Shown here: in pieces, positions 1-5,627 of the stretch
How the letters are laid out: each line of letters begins with the position of its first letter
How positions within the stretch are numbered: position 1 is the first letter of the stretch
Origin: a virus
Length of the DNA stretch: 22,034 nt
Reading direction: 5' to 3' (one strand)
IMG/VR virus record: IMGVR_UViG_3300044646_002148
Location: 1 to 22,034 of that record
Position numbers and translations under genes: made by a program
Notes under the pieces: generated by a model
The model's database searches: none
Told to the model about the DNA's origin: nothing
What the model saw: only the letters and a program-made list of their open reading frames with translations

Positions 1-100
1 AACCGTGGGACACACGGTCTTAAAGCTCAGTCAATGTCTTCATAGAAGAGTCGCTGAGAAGCCCACACTCACCCGAAGGGGAGTGTGTGGAGTATGTCAC
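1..100 (+). mobile_element. Right end of an IS200/IS605-family (TnpB) element with 3' part of its omega RNA
   Basis: The first 100 bases have the form of the 3' end of a cyanobacterial tnpB transposon. A stem-loop ACCGTG-ggaca-CACGGT (2-18) is followed by an unpaired stretch and then a second hairpin in which CACACTC (64-70) pairs with GAGTGTG (81-87). The sequence then ends in GTATGTCAC (92-100). In this family the right end folds into subterminal hairpins recognised by TnpA, and the same strand is transcribed as the omega RNA that guides the TnpB nuclease. The terminal TCAC resembles the TTCAC right cleavage site known from ISDra2, so the boundary is placed at about 100. The tnpB gene itself would lie left of the window, so whether it is intact cannot be seen. 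Recognition is by eye from typical Nostoc tnpB ends. Confidence 0.7.
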
Positions 101-110
101 AATTGCCAAT

Positions 111-133
111 AAAAAAGCCCCTATTACGGGGCT
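111..133 (-). terminator. Rho-independent terminator of the minus-strand operon
   Basis: AGCCCC (116-121) pairs perfectly with GGGGCT (128-133) around a 6-nt loop. On the minus strand the stem is followed by a run of six T. It lies 16 bases beyond the stop codon of the last minus-strand gene (149-379) and so closes the operon that starts near 2762. Confidence 0.85.
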
Positions 134-148
134 AGTTGGCGATCGCGC

Positions 149-379
149 TTATCTGGAATGCGTTGAATTAACTCTATCTCTTTGGATTGATAATTTACTT
201 TCATCATCGTCAATTAAGCATTGAGCATAATTGAATATGTCCGTGCTATTAATCCAGTAAGATACATGAGACTGAACCAAATCATAAAAACTGCACATTA
301 TCTCTGTTTCATCTATTCCTTTTTGTTTTAATTCTTGGATATGCTCTTTAAACTTTGCTTCTACTTCGGGCGTAATCAT
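149..379 (-). CDS. Hypothetical protein, 76 aa
   Basis: I do not recognise this protein. It is small and mixed charged/aromatic, with a lysine/glutamate-rich predicted helix at residues 5-25 and no membrane segment or clear motif. Its ATG (379-377) overlaps the TAA of the preceding gene by one base (TAATG), and GGAG stands 8 bases before the ATG, so translational coupling is likely. It is the last gene of the minus-strand operon and is followed directly by a terminator. The good ribosome binding site and coupling make it likely to be a real gene. Function unknown. Confidence 0.65.
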   Translation of the reverse strand: MITPEVEAKFKEHIQELKQKGIDETEIMCSFYDLVQSHVSYWINSTDIFNYAQCLIDDDESKLSIQRDRVNSTHSR

Positions 380-630
380 TAAATTAACTCCAGTAAAATT
401 GTTAATGCAGATTGGATACTTGCGATCGCATCCTTGATTATTTTCCGTTCTTTCTTGTCCGGTTTACCAGATTTTGATAGTAAAATTTCACCGTCAGCGA
501 TCGCTTTTAGTAACGATGAAATATTAGGGCGATCGCCCCATAGGCAGCCAAACTCCAAAGCTTTTTGCTCAAGTTTAGCCTTGTGTTCCCAGGAAATAGA
601 GAGTGTTATACTCTCCTGTCTTCTACTCAT
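379..630 (-). CDS. Small ribbon-helix-helix-like protein, 83 aa
   Basis: Starting at the internal ATG at 630 the protein begins MSRRQESITLSISWEHKAKL. It has a short basic N-terminus, an alternating beta-like strand (SITLSIS) and two helices separated by GCLWGD. That layout resembles the small CopG/Arc-type (ribbon-helix-helix) proteins common on cyanobacterial plasmids and phages. A longer reading frame opens at 678, but ATG 630 is preferred because AGAGG stands 8-9 bases upstream and because it overlaps the preceding CoiA-like gene by only 8 bases. It is probably DNA binding, perhaps an autoregulator of the operon. The family call is an inference from the fold pattern only. Confidence 0.6.
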   Translation of the reverse strand: MSRRQESITLSISWEHKAKLEQKALEFGCLWGDRPNISSLLKAIADGEILLSKSGKPDKKERKIIKDAIASIQSALTILLELI

Positions 631-1462
631 TCCCAAAACCTCTACTTTTACTTTGTTTTTTACCTTCCAACTCCTCAATCCATCGAGTATTAACTAATTG
701 AGAAATTAGATGAACAGTAATATTTTCGTATTTTACGTAGTGAATTTTGTTGTGAATAGAAACATCATGGATGGCGATCGCTATCATTTTTCTGAAAGCT
801 ATACCAGCTTTGCGAGTTCCTAGAAAATCAGCAGCTTCATAGGCGATCGCTTTATGGAGTTTATGATCAGCCGTCAGAGAGAAAGCTAATCTATCAAGAT
901 ATGCTACAGACGCACGTTCATAACCTACTTGTTTTGCCATTTCGTGCATTTGGGATTTAGCGACATCTTTGTTTATTAATTGATCAAAGGCAACATCAAT
1001 TAATTGGTAAACTTCCTCTCTGTGACTATTCCACCACTCCCTAATATCAGATTGAATCTTAAATAATTGATCAACTCCTATTTGTTTTTCAATTGTTTTT
1101 TCTGGTGATTTTGGATAACCATTACTGCTTTTAATAATTTCCCAGAAATACAAATTAAATAGCTCAAGTCGCTGATTTCGGCGTTCAATTCTGATATTTT
1201 CTAACCATTGTTGCCCTTCTGTAGATCGAGAGCGTTTTTCGCAGTCATCATCACTGATGTCGCTGCCAGGATAATGACTAAAGTGAGGTTGACAGTAATA
1301 AGTAGTACCTGTTTTTTGGCGTTGCTTAAAAGCAGGTTTTACCAAAAAAACAGGTTGGTCACAGAAGGGACATATTAGCCCCAATTCTTTATAGCTGTCA
1401 AAGTCACAGTCTTTAGCAAGTATCAAATTACCCGCCCTGTACATTGATCTAGCTTCTAACAT
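623..1462 (-). CDS. CoiA-like zinc-binding domain protein, 279 aa
   Basis: The N-terminal part has the motif ICPFC (C31, C34), then PHFSH (H60, H63) and C74. The spacing C-x2-C ... HF-x-H ... C matches the zinc-binding N-terminal module of CoiA-like competence proteins, in which it precedes a nuclease-like domain. Here the remainder (80-279) is charged and helical and I see no certain PD-(D/E)XK motif. CoiA acts in processing DNA taken up during transformation; in phages and plasmids such proteins are generally of unknown role. The ATG at 1462 directly abuts the TAG of the preceding gene and has AAGAGA upstream; a second ATG at 1444 is possible. Two HIP1 sites lie inside the gene (774, 843), so it looks well adapted to the host. 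Family assignment moderate, function uncertain. Confidence 0.6.
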   Translation of the reverse strand: MLEARSMYRAGNLILAKDCDFDSYKELGLICPFCDQPVFLVKPAFKQRQKTGTTYYCQPHFSHYPGSDISDDDCEKRSRSTEGQQWLENIRIERRNQRLELFNLYFWEIIKSSNGYPKSPEKTIEKQIGVDQLFKIQSDIREWWNSHREEVYQLIDVAFDQLINKDVAKSQMHEMAKQVGYERASVAYLDRLAFSLTADHKLHKAIAYEAADFLGTRKAGIAFRKMIAIAIHDVSIHNKIHYVKYENITVHLISQLVNTRWIEELEGKKQSKSRGFGNE

Positions 1463-1732
1463 CTATTTCTCTTGATTGAGTTTATTTCTGAGTCTTTCGA
1501 TGATCTCTTCATTAATTTCATGCACAGAGATTATTGCAAACTCTTGGAGTATCGCACTGGCATCTATTTGATTTTCAAGTAGAGTACGTAAATCTTCTAT
1601 TTCCATAATTTTTTCTGGTTTTATTTCTGATCGAGAAACCAAAATCAGTTTCTCTAGGTAATCTTTTCTTTGAAATAATTCTTCCAAAGAGCATTTTTTC
1701 AATTCTTGTCTAATGGTTGATTCTGCGGACAT
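1463..1732 (-). CDS. Hypothetical helical protein, 89 aa
   Basis: I do not recognise it. The protein is rich in Glu, Lys, Leu and Ile with heptad-like spacing through residues 5-45 and 65-89, so it should be almost all helix and perhaps a coiled coil. The frame could start at a GTG at 1744, but the ATG at 1732 is chosen because GAAG and GGAG stand 6-11 bases upstream and because it follows the TAA of the preceding gene by a single base. It ends with TAG directly next to the ATG of the CoiA-like gene, so the two are probably translated together. Confidence 0.6.
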   Translation of the reverse strand: MSAESTIRQELKKCSLEELFQRKDYLEKLILVSRSEIKPEKIMEIEDLRTLLENQIDASAILQEFAIISVHEINEEIIERLRNKLNQEK

Positions 1733-1733
1733 A

Positions 1734-2042
1734 TTATTCTTCACTCCAATAACTTTCTTCTATTTCACCTAATGCTTCTATAGCATCAGCCAATCTATCC
1801 AAAGCATCAGACGGAACGACACTGGCATTATTGGGATCTTCCACATACTTTGAACCATCAGGATTTGATAAACAGGAAATATCAAATTTTTCTATTTCTG
1901 CTTTAGATGGAGTTGGATTTTTAAAAGGGAAATTTGGGTTATATTGGTGCAGTGGAACATTATAAAGTAGTAGCATTTCGGCGATATCTGCTACTAATCG
2001 GTACGCAGATTCAAGGGAATTTTTTGGGAATGGTGGTTTCAT
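1734..2042 (-). CDS. Hypothetical protein, 102 aa
   Basis: I do not recognise this protein. The N-terminus is proline-rich (MKPPFPKN), followed by a predicted helix (residues 9-27), a proline/asparagine-rich middle (residues 30-45) and an acidic C-terminal helix ending in ESYWSEE. There is no signal peptide or membrane segment. It is the second gene of the minus-strand operon, and the following gene starts one base after its stop. No clear Shine-Dalgarno sequence precedes its ATG, only an A-rich run, so it may depend on read-through from the gene upstream. Confidence 0.6.
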   Translation of the reverse strand: MKPPFPKNSLESAYRLVADIAEMLLLYNVPLHQYNPNFPFKNPTPSKAEIEKFDISCLSNPDGSKYVEDPNNASVVPSDALDRLADAIEALGEIEESYWSEE

Positions 2043-2060
2043 TTTTTTTGATAAAAGTGC

Positions 2061-2090
2061 GCGATCGCTAACTGAATAACCAGCGATCGC
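2061..2090. repeat. Hairpin made of two HIP1 sites
   Basis: GCGATCGCT (2061-2069) and AGCGATCGC (2082-2090) form a perfect 9-bp stem with a 12-nt loop between two operon genes. Each arm contains the self-complementary HIP1 octamer. On the minus strand the stem is followed by CTTTTATC rather than a clean T run, so it is at best a weak attenuator between 2100-2762 and 1734-2042. Confidence 0.6.
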
Positions 2091-2099
2091 ATTTGTTTT

Positions 2100-2762
2100 C
2101 TAGACTTCTACGTACAATCTGTCGCCATCAACAAAGGCATCAGTGGGTTTGAATTTTCCAGCTAATTCATATTCGCACTCATCATCACTTTTGAAGTACA
2201 ACTGAGTCAATTTCTCGTTCGTTCTCCCGTAATATTCGCCGTATTCATCTTGCTCTAAATTAGACACAGAGACGACTTCTTTATGTAAATGCTCAAACAT
2301 CACTTGCTTAGTTTCTTCTTCAAGCTTGTTAATGATTGCTTGAGAAATTTCATAATCACAGCGATCGCTTTCAACTTCTTCGGCTTCAGGGTAGGGAAAA
2401 ATATAGTCTGAACCATATTTACGAGGTTCGCCCCGCACTTCAATCATTCTTGCAAACCATTCAGGCTCTTGGTCTTTTAGATAGCTGTCAACGAATACGT
2501 CAGCCTCTAAATTGATTACCGACTCTGGTGAATACCAGGATTCGGGATTAAGATCGACTTTGCGAATTAAGCTATAATCACCTTCTAAAATCTCAGTAAA
2601 AGCGTACCACAATGCTTTATTGAAGTCTTGGGAGTATCCATCACATTTACACCCAGGTGAATCACCCAACAACACATTTATGAAGAAAAATTGGTAGGGA
2701 TTGGGGTGAAATTCATTTCCCGATTTTGATGCAACGGAAGATAGCATTACAAATGTAGCCAT
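2100..2762 (-). CDS. Hypothetical acidic protein, 220 aa
   Basis: I do not recognise this protein. It is markedly acidic (runs such as EAEEVESDRCDYE and QDEYGEYYG), rich in Tyr, Phe and Trp, and has no membrane segment. A short cysteine cluster, GCKCDG, occurs near residue 38. AAGGA stands 9 bases before the ATG. It is the first gene of the six-gene minus-strand operon and sits directly behind the promoter at 2833-2861, so it should be the best expressed of the set. One HIP1 site lies inside (2361). The acidic character would fit a DNA mimic or a partner of a basic protein, but nothing in the sequence proves this. Confidence 0.65.
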   Translation of the reverse strand: MATFVMLSSVASKSGNEFHPNPYQFFFINVLLGDSPGCKCDGYSQDFNKALWYAFTEILEGDYSLIRKVDLNPESWYSPESVINLEADVFVDSYLKDQEPEWFARMIEVRGEPRKYGSDYIFPYPEAEEVESDRCDYEISQAIINKLEEETKQVMFEHLHKEVVSVSNLEQDEYGEYYGRTNEKLTQLYFKSDDECEYELAGKFKPTDAFVDGDRLYVEV

Positions 2763-2832
2763 GATATAATTTCCTTAATTCGCTTGATTTACTCAGAGAC
2801 TTGGGCTTGCTCCCCTTGTCTCTACATTTATA

Positions 2833-2861
2833 ATATTACACTTATACTTTATCCTTGTCAA
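2833..2861 (-). promoter_or_regulatory. Sigma70-type promoter of the minus-strand operon
   Basis: On the minus strand TTGACA (2861-2856) is followed after exactly 17 bases by TAATAT (2838-2833). The first gene starts 71 bases further on. The initial transcribed region contains TTATAAATGTAGAGA (2833-2819), repeated exactly before another minus-strand gene at 5265-5251. Confidence 0.75.
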
Positions 2862-2866
2862 TAGCA

Positions 2867-2882
2867 AAGTGTCCTTACACTT
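2867..2882. promoter_or_regulatory. Palindromic operator-like site upstream of the -35 box
   Basis: AAGTGT-CCTT-ACACTT is a perfect 6-bp inverted repeat with a 4-bp spacer, 5 bases upstream of the TTGACA box. The half-site with its flank, TTACACTT (2875-2882), recurs within the promoter (2837-2844), suggesting more than one binding position for a regulator. It could alternatively be a weak hairpin terminator for the gene ending at 2899. Confidence 0.45.
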
Positions 2883-2898
2883 AAAATATTTTTATTCT

Positions 2899-3243
2899 CT
2901 ACAAAAACCTCCTAACCTGCTCAAACTTTCCACTAAAAGCAGCCGCCGTCACACCCTGCTGTTGAATAGTCCACTCTTTGCAAATGTACAGTTTTCCGTC
3001 GTCGGTCACACCGCCATCAAGTGACAACCTGAATGGAGAACCACGCCGCGTCCTGAGAAATTCATCTACTTCTGCAAAATTAATAATATTTATGCTGATA
3101 TCCCACGCACTGCTAATGGTATTAATACCCTTGGTGGTACGGCGTTCAACTCCAGTTTCACCATATTTAGTTTTGGCAATATCGGCGGTTTCTGTTTCTG
3201 GATTGGACCAGGTTGGCGTAAGGGGAATTATTGGGTAAGTCAT
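2899..3243 (-). CDS. Minor tail protein, lambda gpM-like, 114 aa
   Basis: The protein reads as a member of the Phage_min_tail (lambda gpM) family. It has an N-terminal PLTPTWSNP, a KYGETGVERRTTKGIN segment, a central W-x-I-x-I, the EVDEFLRTRRGSPFRL block, and the ending FSGKFEQVRRFL. Length is near the usual 105-115 aa. In lambda gpM belongs to the tail tip complex between tube and gpJ. Here it stands alone on the minus strand, facing away from the other tail genes, while a second gpM-like domain is found in the protein at 9684-11063. Its ATG is only 12 bp from the ATG of the divergent exonuclease gene and has no Shine-Dalgarno sequence. Confidence 0.7.
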   Translation of the reverse strand: MTYPIIPLTPTWSNPETETADIAKTKYGETGVERRTTKGINTISSAWDISINIINFAEVDEFLRTRRGSPFRLSLDGGVTDDGKLYICKEWTIQQQGVTAAAFSGKFEQVRRFL

Positions 3244-3255
3244 AGAGTTAAAAAT

Positions 3256-3915
3256 ATGCGCTACTACTTAGACTCAGAATTTATAGAAAACGGCGTGACC
3301 ATAGATTTGATTTCTATTGGTATAGTTGCCGACGACGGACGCGAATACTACGCCATCAACAGTGAATGTGATTTTTCAAAGGCCAGTGACTGGGTGCTAG
3401 AAAATGTTTTGCACCCAATCGGATTAGATAAAGATGGGTTTAAGGTTAACCCGTCTGAACCTTGGGTAAAACCAGCTTATAGAGACTCCTATCTGTGCGC
3501 CCATCCAAAACAAGAAATTGCGCGTCAAGTTTTACGATTTACAAAACCAAGTATTTTACCCGTCCCGTCAGCAGATAAAGGCTACAAAGAATTAAGGGAC
3601 GCTGTAACAGAAGAATCTATAGAGTTTTGGGGTGAATGGTGTAGTTACGACTGGGTAGTTTTGTGTCAACTGTTTGGGGTGATGGCGGAATTACCGTTTA
3701 GCTTTCCAATGAGGTGTAGAGACGTTATCCAGTGGAAAGAGGATCATCTTAAATACGCGGGTGAATTACCTCCATCACTAGAAACCGACGGCAATCACAA
3801 CGCATTACTAGGAGCAAAAACCGTCAAAATGCGGTATGAATTTTTAAAAGATTTAGACGAAAAATCGATTATCCGTATAAAATATTCACCTTATACCCAA
3901 GCGTCATTAACTTGA
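3256..3915 (+). CDS. RNase AS-like 3'-5' exoribonuclease (DEDDh superfamily), 219 aa
   Basis: The start MRYYLDSEFIENGVTIDLIS closely follows the Rv2179c-like/RNase AS pattern, in which a polyadenylate-specific 3'-5' exoribonuclease carries DEDDh catalytic residues. Visible are D6 and E8 (motif I), D132 in YDWVVLCQLFG (motif II), and H181 in GNHNALLGAK (motif III). In active DEDDh enzymes motif III reads H-x4-D; here the Asp position is Gly186. The enzyme may therefore be weak, inactive or only RNA binding. Families of this kind need two metal ions held by the four acidic residues. It lies between tail genes and is likely an accessory gene. AGAG stands 8 bases before the ATG. The last 47 bases overlap the 3' end of the minus-strand gene 3869-4126. 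Confidence 0.8.
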   Translation: MRYYLDSEFIENGVTIDLISIGIVADDGREYYAINSECDFSKASDWVLENVLHPIGLDKDGFKVNPSEPWVKPAYRDSYLCAHPKQEIARQVLRFTKPSILPVPSADKGYKELRDAVTEESIEFWGEWCSYDWVVLCQLFGVMAELPFSFPMRCRDVIQWKEDHLKYAGELPPSLETDGNHNALLGAKTVKMRYEFLKDLDEKSIIRIKYSPYTQASLT

Positions 3916-4126
3916 CGCTTGCTGTACTTGTATCGTCAGCATATTTCATCTTTACCTGAAATGCGAACGTCATGGTAGTTAAACAAACGCCCGTCAAAAC
4001 ACCATTAACAAGCAATGTTTTGATTTCAGGGATGATTTTGATTAACTCCAAAAACCACGATTCATCCAACAAGCTAGAGATGAGCTTGCCCTGAATATTT
4101 ACTCTAATTTCAGGAATTTCATCCAT
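3869..4126 (-). CDS. Hypothetical protein, 85 aa
   Basis: I do not recognise this protein. It begins MDEIPEIRVNIQG and has amphipathic helices and one more hydrophobic stretch (TLLVNGVLTGVCLTTMTFAF, about residues 38-57) that could be a core helix or a weak membrane segment. The frame is open up to an ATG at 4156, but the ATG at 4126-4124 has AGGTG 8 bases upstream and is preferred. This ATG shares the palindrome CATG (4124-4127) with the plus-strand start at 4125. The 3' end overlaps the exonuclease gene. It is the only sizeable frame in the 209-bp gap between two plus-strand genes. Moderately sure it is real. Confidence 0.5.
   Translation of the reverse strand: MDEIPEIRVNIQGKLISSLLDESWFLELIKIIPEIKTLLVNGVLTGVCLTTMTFAFQVKMKYADDTSTASVKLMTLGYKVNILYG
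3899..3920. other. Hairpin over the exonuclease stop codon
   Basis: AAGCGTCA (3899-3906) and TGACGCTT (3913-3920) form a perfect 8-bp stem with a 6-nt loop; the second arm begins with the TGA stop of the exonuclease gene. No T run follows on either strand, so it is not a standard terminator. It could pause transcription or protect mRNA ends at this convergent junction. Confidence 0.5.
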
Positions 4127-4721
4127 GTTATTCACACCTAAACAATCCATGATCACAATCTACTTACAAGGTGAACTTGCAGACTATTTTACCTCACAAA
4201 TTACCGTTGCTGTATCTAGTGTTGCCGAAGCTGTGGCGGCACTACGTGCTAACTTCAAAGATTTTGCGAATTATCTATTTGAAGCTGCTAACCGTGGCGT
4301 ATCCTATCAAATTCAGGTAGGGTATCAGGAGATTGAAGAACAGCATCTAAAATGCCCAATTTCCAAAAAGGTGCAATCTATCAGAATCATGCCTGTAATC
4401 GCTGGTGCTGGTGCAGCTGGTAAAATTATTGCAGGCGTGGCACTGATTGCGGCGGGGTTTTTAACTGGGCCAGCGGGCTTCCTGGGGCTATCTTCAGCAA
4501 CTCTATTTCTGACAGGGGGTGCTTTGCTACTGGGTGGTATTTCTTCCCTGTTCGGACGGCAAGAATCACCTGACGCTAGAGAGGACAAAAAATCACTGGT
4601 GTTTGGTGGTACGTCAACGACCGTTAAAGAAGGGGGGCGTGTGCCAATAATTTACGGGGTGGCATTGGTGGGGATGTATATTATCTCTGCCAAGATTACG
4701 ACTTCCTACCAGCCGAGTTAG
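4125..4721 (+). CDS. Tail assembly protein, lambda gpI-like, 198 aa
   Basis: The beginning ITIYLQGELADYF... followed by VAEAVAALRANFKDFANYL matches the ubiquitin-like N-terminal domain of lambda gpI (Lambda_tail_I). Residues 88-143 are a glycine/alanine-rich hydrophobic stretch, and the C-terminal block SLVFGGTSTTVKEGGRVPIIYG is the characteristic end of this family. In lambda gpI is needed to build the tail tip with gpJ but is absent from the finished tail. ATG 4125 is chosen because AGGAA lies 8 bases upstream; an ATG at 4149 would fit the family length slightly better. Unlike in lambda, gpI and the gpJ-like gene are 2.2 kb apart, separated by a minus-strand cassette. A bidirectional terminator follows the stop. 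Confidence 0.8.
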   Translation: MLFTPKQSMITIYLQGELADYFTSQITVAVSSVAEAVAALRANFKDFANYLFEAANRGVSYQIQVGYQEIEEQHLKCPISKKVQSIRIMPVIAGAGAAGKIIAGVALIAAGFLTGPAGFLGLSSATLFLTGGALLLGGISSLFGRQESPDAREDKKSLVFGGTSTTVKEGGRVPIIYGVALVGMYIISAKITTSYQPS

Positions 4722-4726
4722 GCAAT

Positions 4727-4754
4727 AAAAAAACCCGTCAGAAATGACGGGTTT
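4727..4754. terminator. Bidirectional rho-independent terminator
   Basis: AAACCCGTCA (4731-4740) pairs perfectly with TGACGGGTTT (4745-4754) around a GAAA tetraloop. On the minus strand seven T follow the stem, giving a strong terminator for the gene ending at 4797; on the plus strand only TTT follows, a weaker end for the gpI-like gene. Confidence 0.85.
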
Positions 4755-4796
4755 CGGCAAAGGATTTGTTCGAGGGTGTGGGTTGAAATAAGGGCA

Positions 4797-5216
4797 TTAA
4801 ATCCATTCCGCTAAAGCGGAGATTTGGTTTTCTAAATCTTTTATCCCCCCTTCTTGATGGAGAGATACTGAAACAGCACCATCTACCTGACTTAACGCGA
4901 GTTCTGCTGTGTGGGCTTGCACCAAAACGCTGCCCATTTGAAACATCCCTAAAACTGATTTTTGATAATTTACTCTATAAGTTGATTGTCCTTCTCTAAA
5001 TTGAGCGGACATTAAATCAACTTCCAGTTTATTTATCAATTCTTGGCTTTCCTGAACAATTTGCTCAGGAGATTTGTCGTAATCTTGATTGTCAGAATCA
5101 GAAGGTCTAGCTAAAGCTCTTTTTTGAGTCAAGAGCTTTCCGCCTTTGCCTTTATACCAATTGATTTGTTTGTTTAAAAAGTTGATATGCTCTTTGATTT
5201 CTTGTACGGTTTTCAT
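4797..5216 (-). CDS. Hypothetical coiled-coil protein, 139 aa
   Basis: I do not recognise this protein. The first 30 residues (MKTVQEIKEHINFLNKQ...) form a lysine-rich helix, a charged Ser/Asp-rich linker follows, then a helix at residues 52-72 (QIVQESQELINKLEVDL) and a C-terminal part ending GGIKDLENQISALAEWI. It looks soluble. A longer frame opens at 5276, but that start would lie inside the promoter seen at 5265-5293, so ATG 5216 is chosen. With 5277-5492 it forms a minus-strand pair that has its own promoter and terminator inside the tail region, which is the arrangement of a phage moron. Confidence 0.6.
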   Translation of the reverse strand: MKTVQEIKEHINFLNKQINWYKGKGGKLLTQKRALARPSDSDNQDYDKSPEQIVQESQELINKLEVDLMSAQFREGQSTYRVNYQKSVLGMFQMGSVLVQAHTAELALSQVDGAVSVSLHQEGGIKDLENQISALAEWI

Positions 5217-5250
5217 GATTTCTTTTGATTGTGAGTAGTGTTTGCTTTCC

Positions 5251-5293
5251 TCTCTACATTTATAACTGTATAGCACTTATTCTGGAATGTCAA
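5251..5293 (-). promoter_or_regulatory. Promoter with duplicated leader motif
   Basis: On the minus strand TTGACA (5293-5288) is followed after 17 bases by TACAGT (5270-5265), or after 15 bases by TATACA preceded by TGC. The -35 box lies at the end of the neighbouring coding region. The next 15 bases (5265-5251) are identical to 2833-2819 downstream of the operon promoter. The 14 bases 5263-5276 recur at 5516-5529. Confidence 0.6.
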
Positions 5294-5492
5294 CCCCTTT
5301 TTCAAAAATTTTTTCAAAAAACTCCAAAGGCATACTAGATAAGGCTTTCATGCATTGTGTGAACCCAGCCTCCACTTCTCCCTTCCTGCGATAGACAAAT
5401 CCGGCCGCTATCAACTTACGGCTTAACCTCTCCTTCTCACCAGGGGAAAGCCTAATCAAAATAGTAGCTCCATTAATTTTCGGGCGTGCCAT
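5277..5492 (-). CDS. Small CopG-like putative DNA-binding protein, 71 aa
   Basis: From the ATG at 5492 the protein starts MARPKINGATILIRLSPGEK: a basic tail, an alternating strand (ATILIRL) and then helices (GEKERLSRKLIAAG and EAGFTQCMKALSSM). This order fits a ribbon-helix-helix regulator of CopG type. The frame is open to 5531, but ATG 5492 is supported by AGGA 9 bases upstream. The same 14-bp sequence TAACTGTATAGCAC is found before this gene and before its downstream partner, which would suit an operator bound by the protein itself. Fold and role are inferred from the pattern only. Confidence 0.6.
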   Translation of the reverse strand: MARPKINGATILIRLSPGEKERLSRKLIAAGFVYRRKGEVEAGFTQCMKALSSMPLEFFEKIFEKGVDIPE

Positions 5493-5515
5493 ACAGTTTT
5501 TCCTAATACAATACC

Positions 5516-5529
5516 TAACTGTATAGCAC
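5516..5529 (-). promoter_or_regulatory. 14-bp promoter/operator repeat upstream of the CopG-like gene
   Basis: TAACTGTATAGCAC is an exact copy of 5263-5276. On the minus strand it reads GTGCTATACAGTTA, containing TGC-TATACA, which fits an extended -10 element 24 bases before the ATG at 5492. A TTGACT lies further upstream (5554-5549) but at 23 bases spacing, too far for a normal -35. Confidence 0.45.
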
Positions 5530-5627
5530 AATCAGAGAAAAGTCTATAAGTCAAGAGTCTCACGCGAATGAGGAAACCATCAACGGAAGTCTATTATTTT
5601 ACTGTTTACCATCTACCTGAATCTATC

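Noticed and set aside
434-697. Plus-strand open frame of 87 codons
   Set aside because: It lies antisense to the ribbon-helix-helix-like gene, which has a good ribosome binding site and operon context; the plus-strand product has no recognisable pattern.
2978-3238. Plus-strand frame of 86 codons
   Set aside because: Fully antisense to the gpM-like gene, whose protein pattern is convincing.
3899-3920. Hairpin as a transcription terminator
   Set aside because: No T run follows on either strand, so only a neutral hairpin entry is kept.
4325-4588. Minus-strand frame of 87 codons
   Set aside because: Proline/alanine-rich shadow of the glycine/alanine-rich part of the gpI-like gene.
5216-5276. 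Longer start (5276) for the 139-aa protein
   Set aside because: That start would lie inside the TTGACA-N17-TACAGT promoter; residues before MKTVQEIKE look non-coding.
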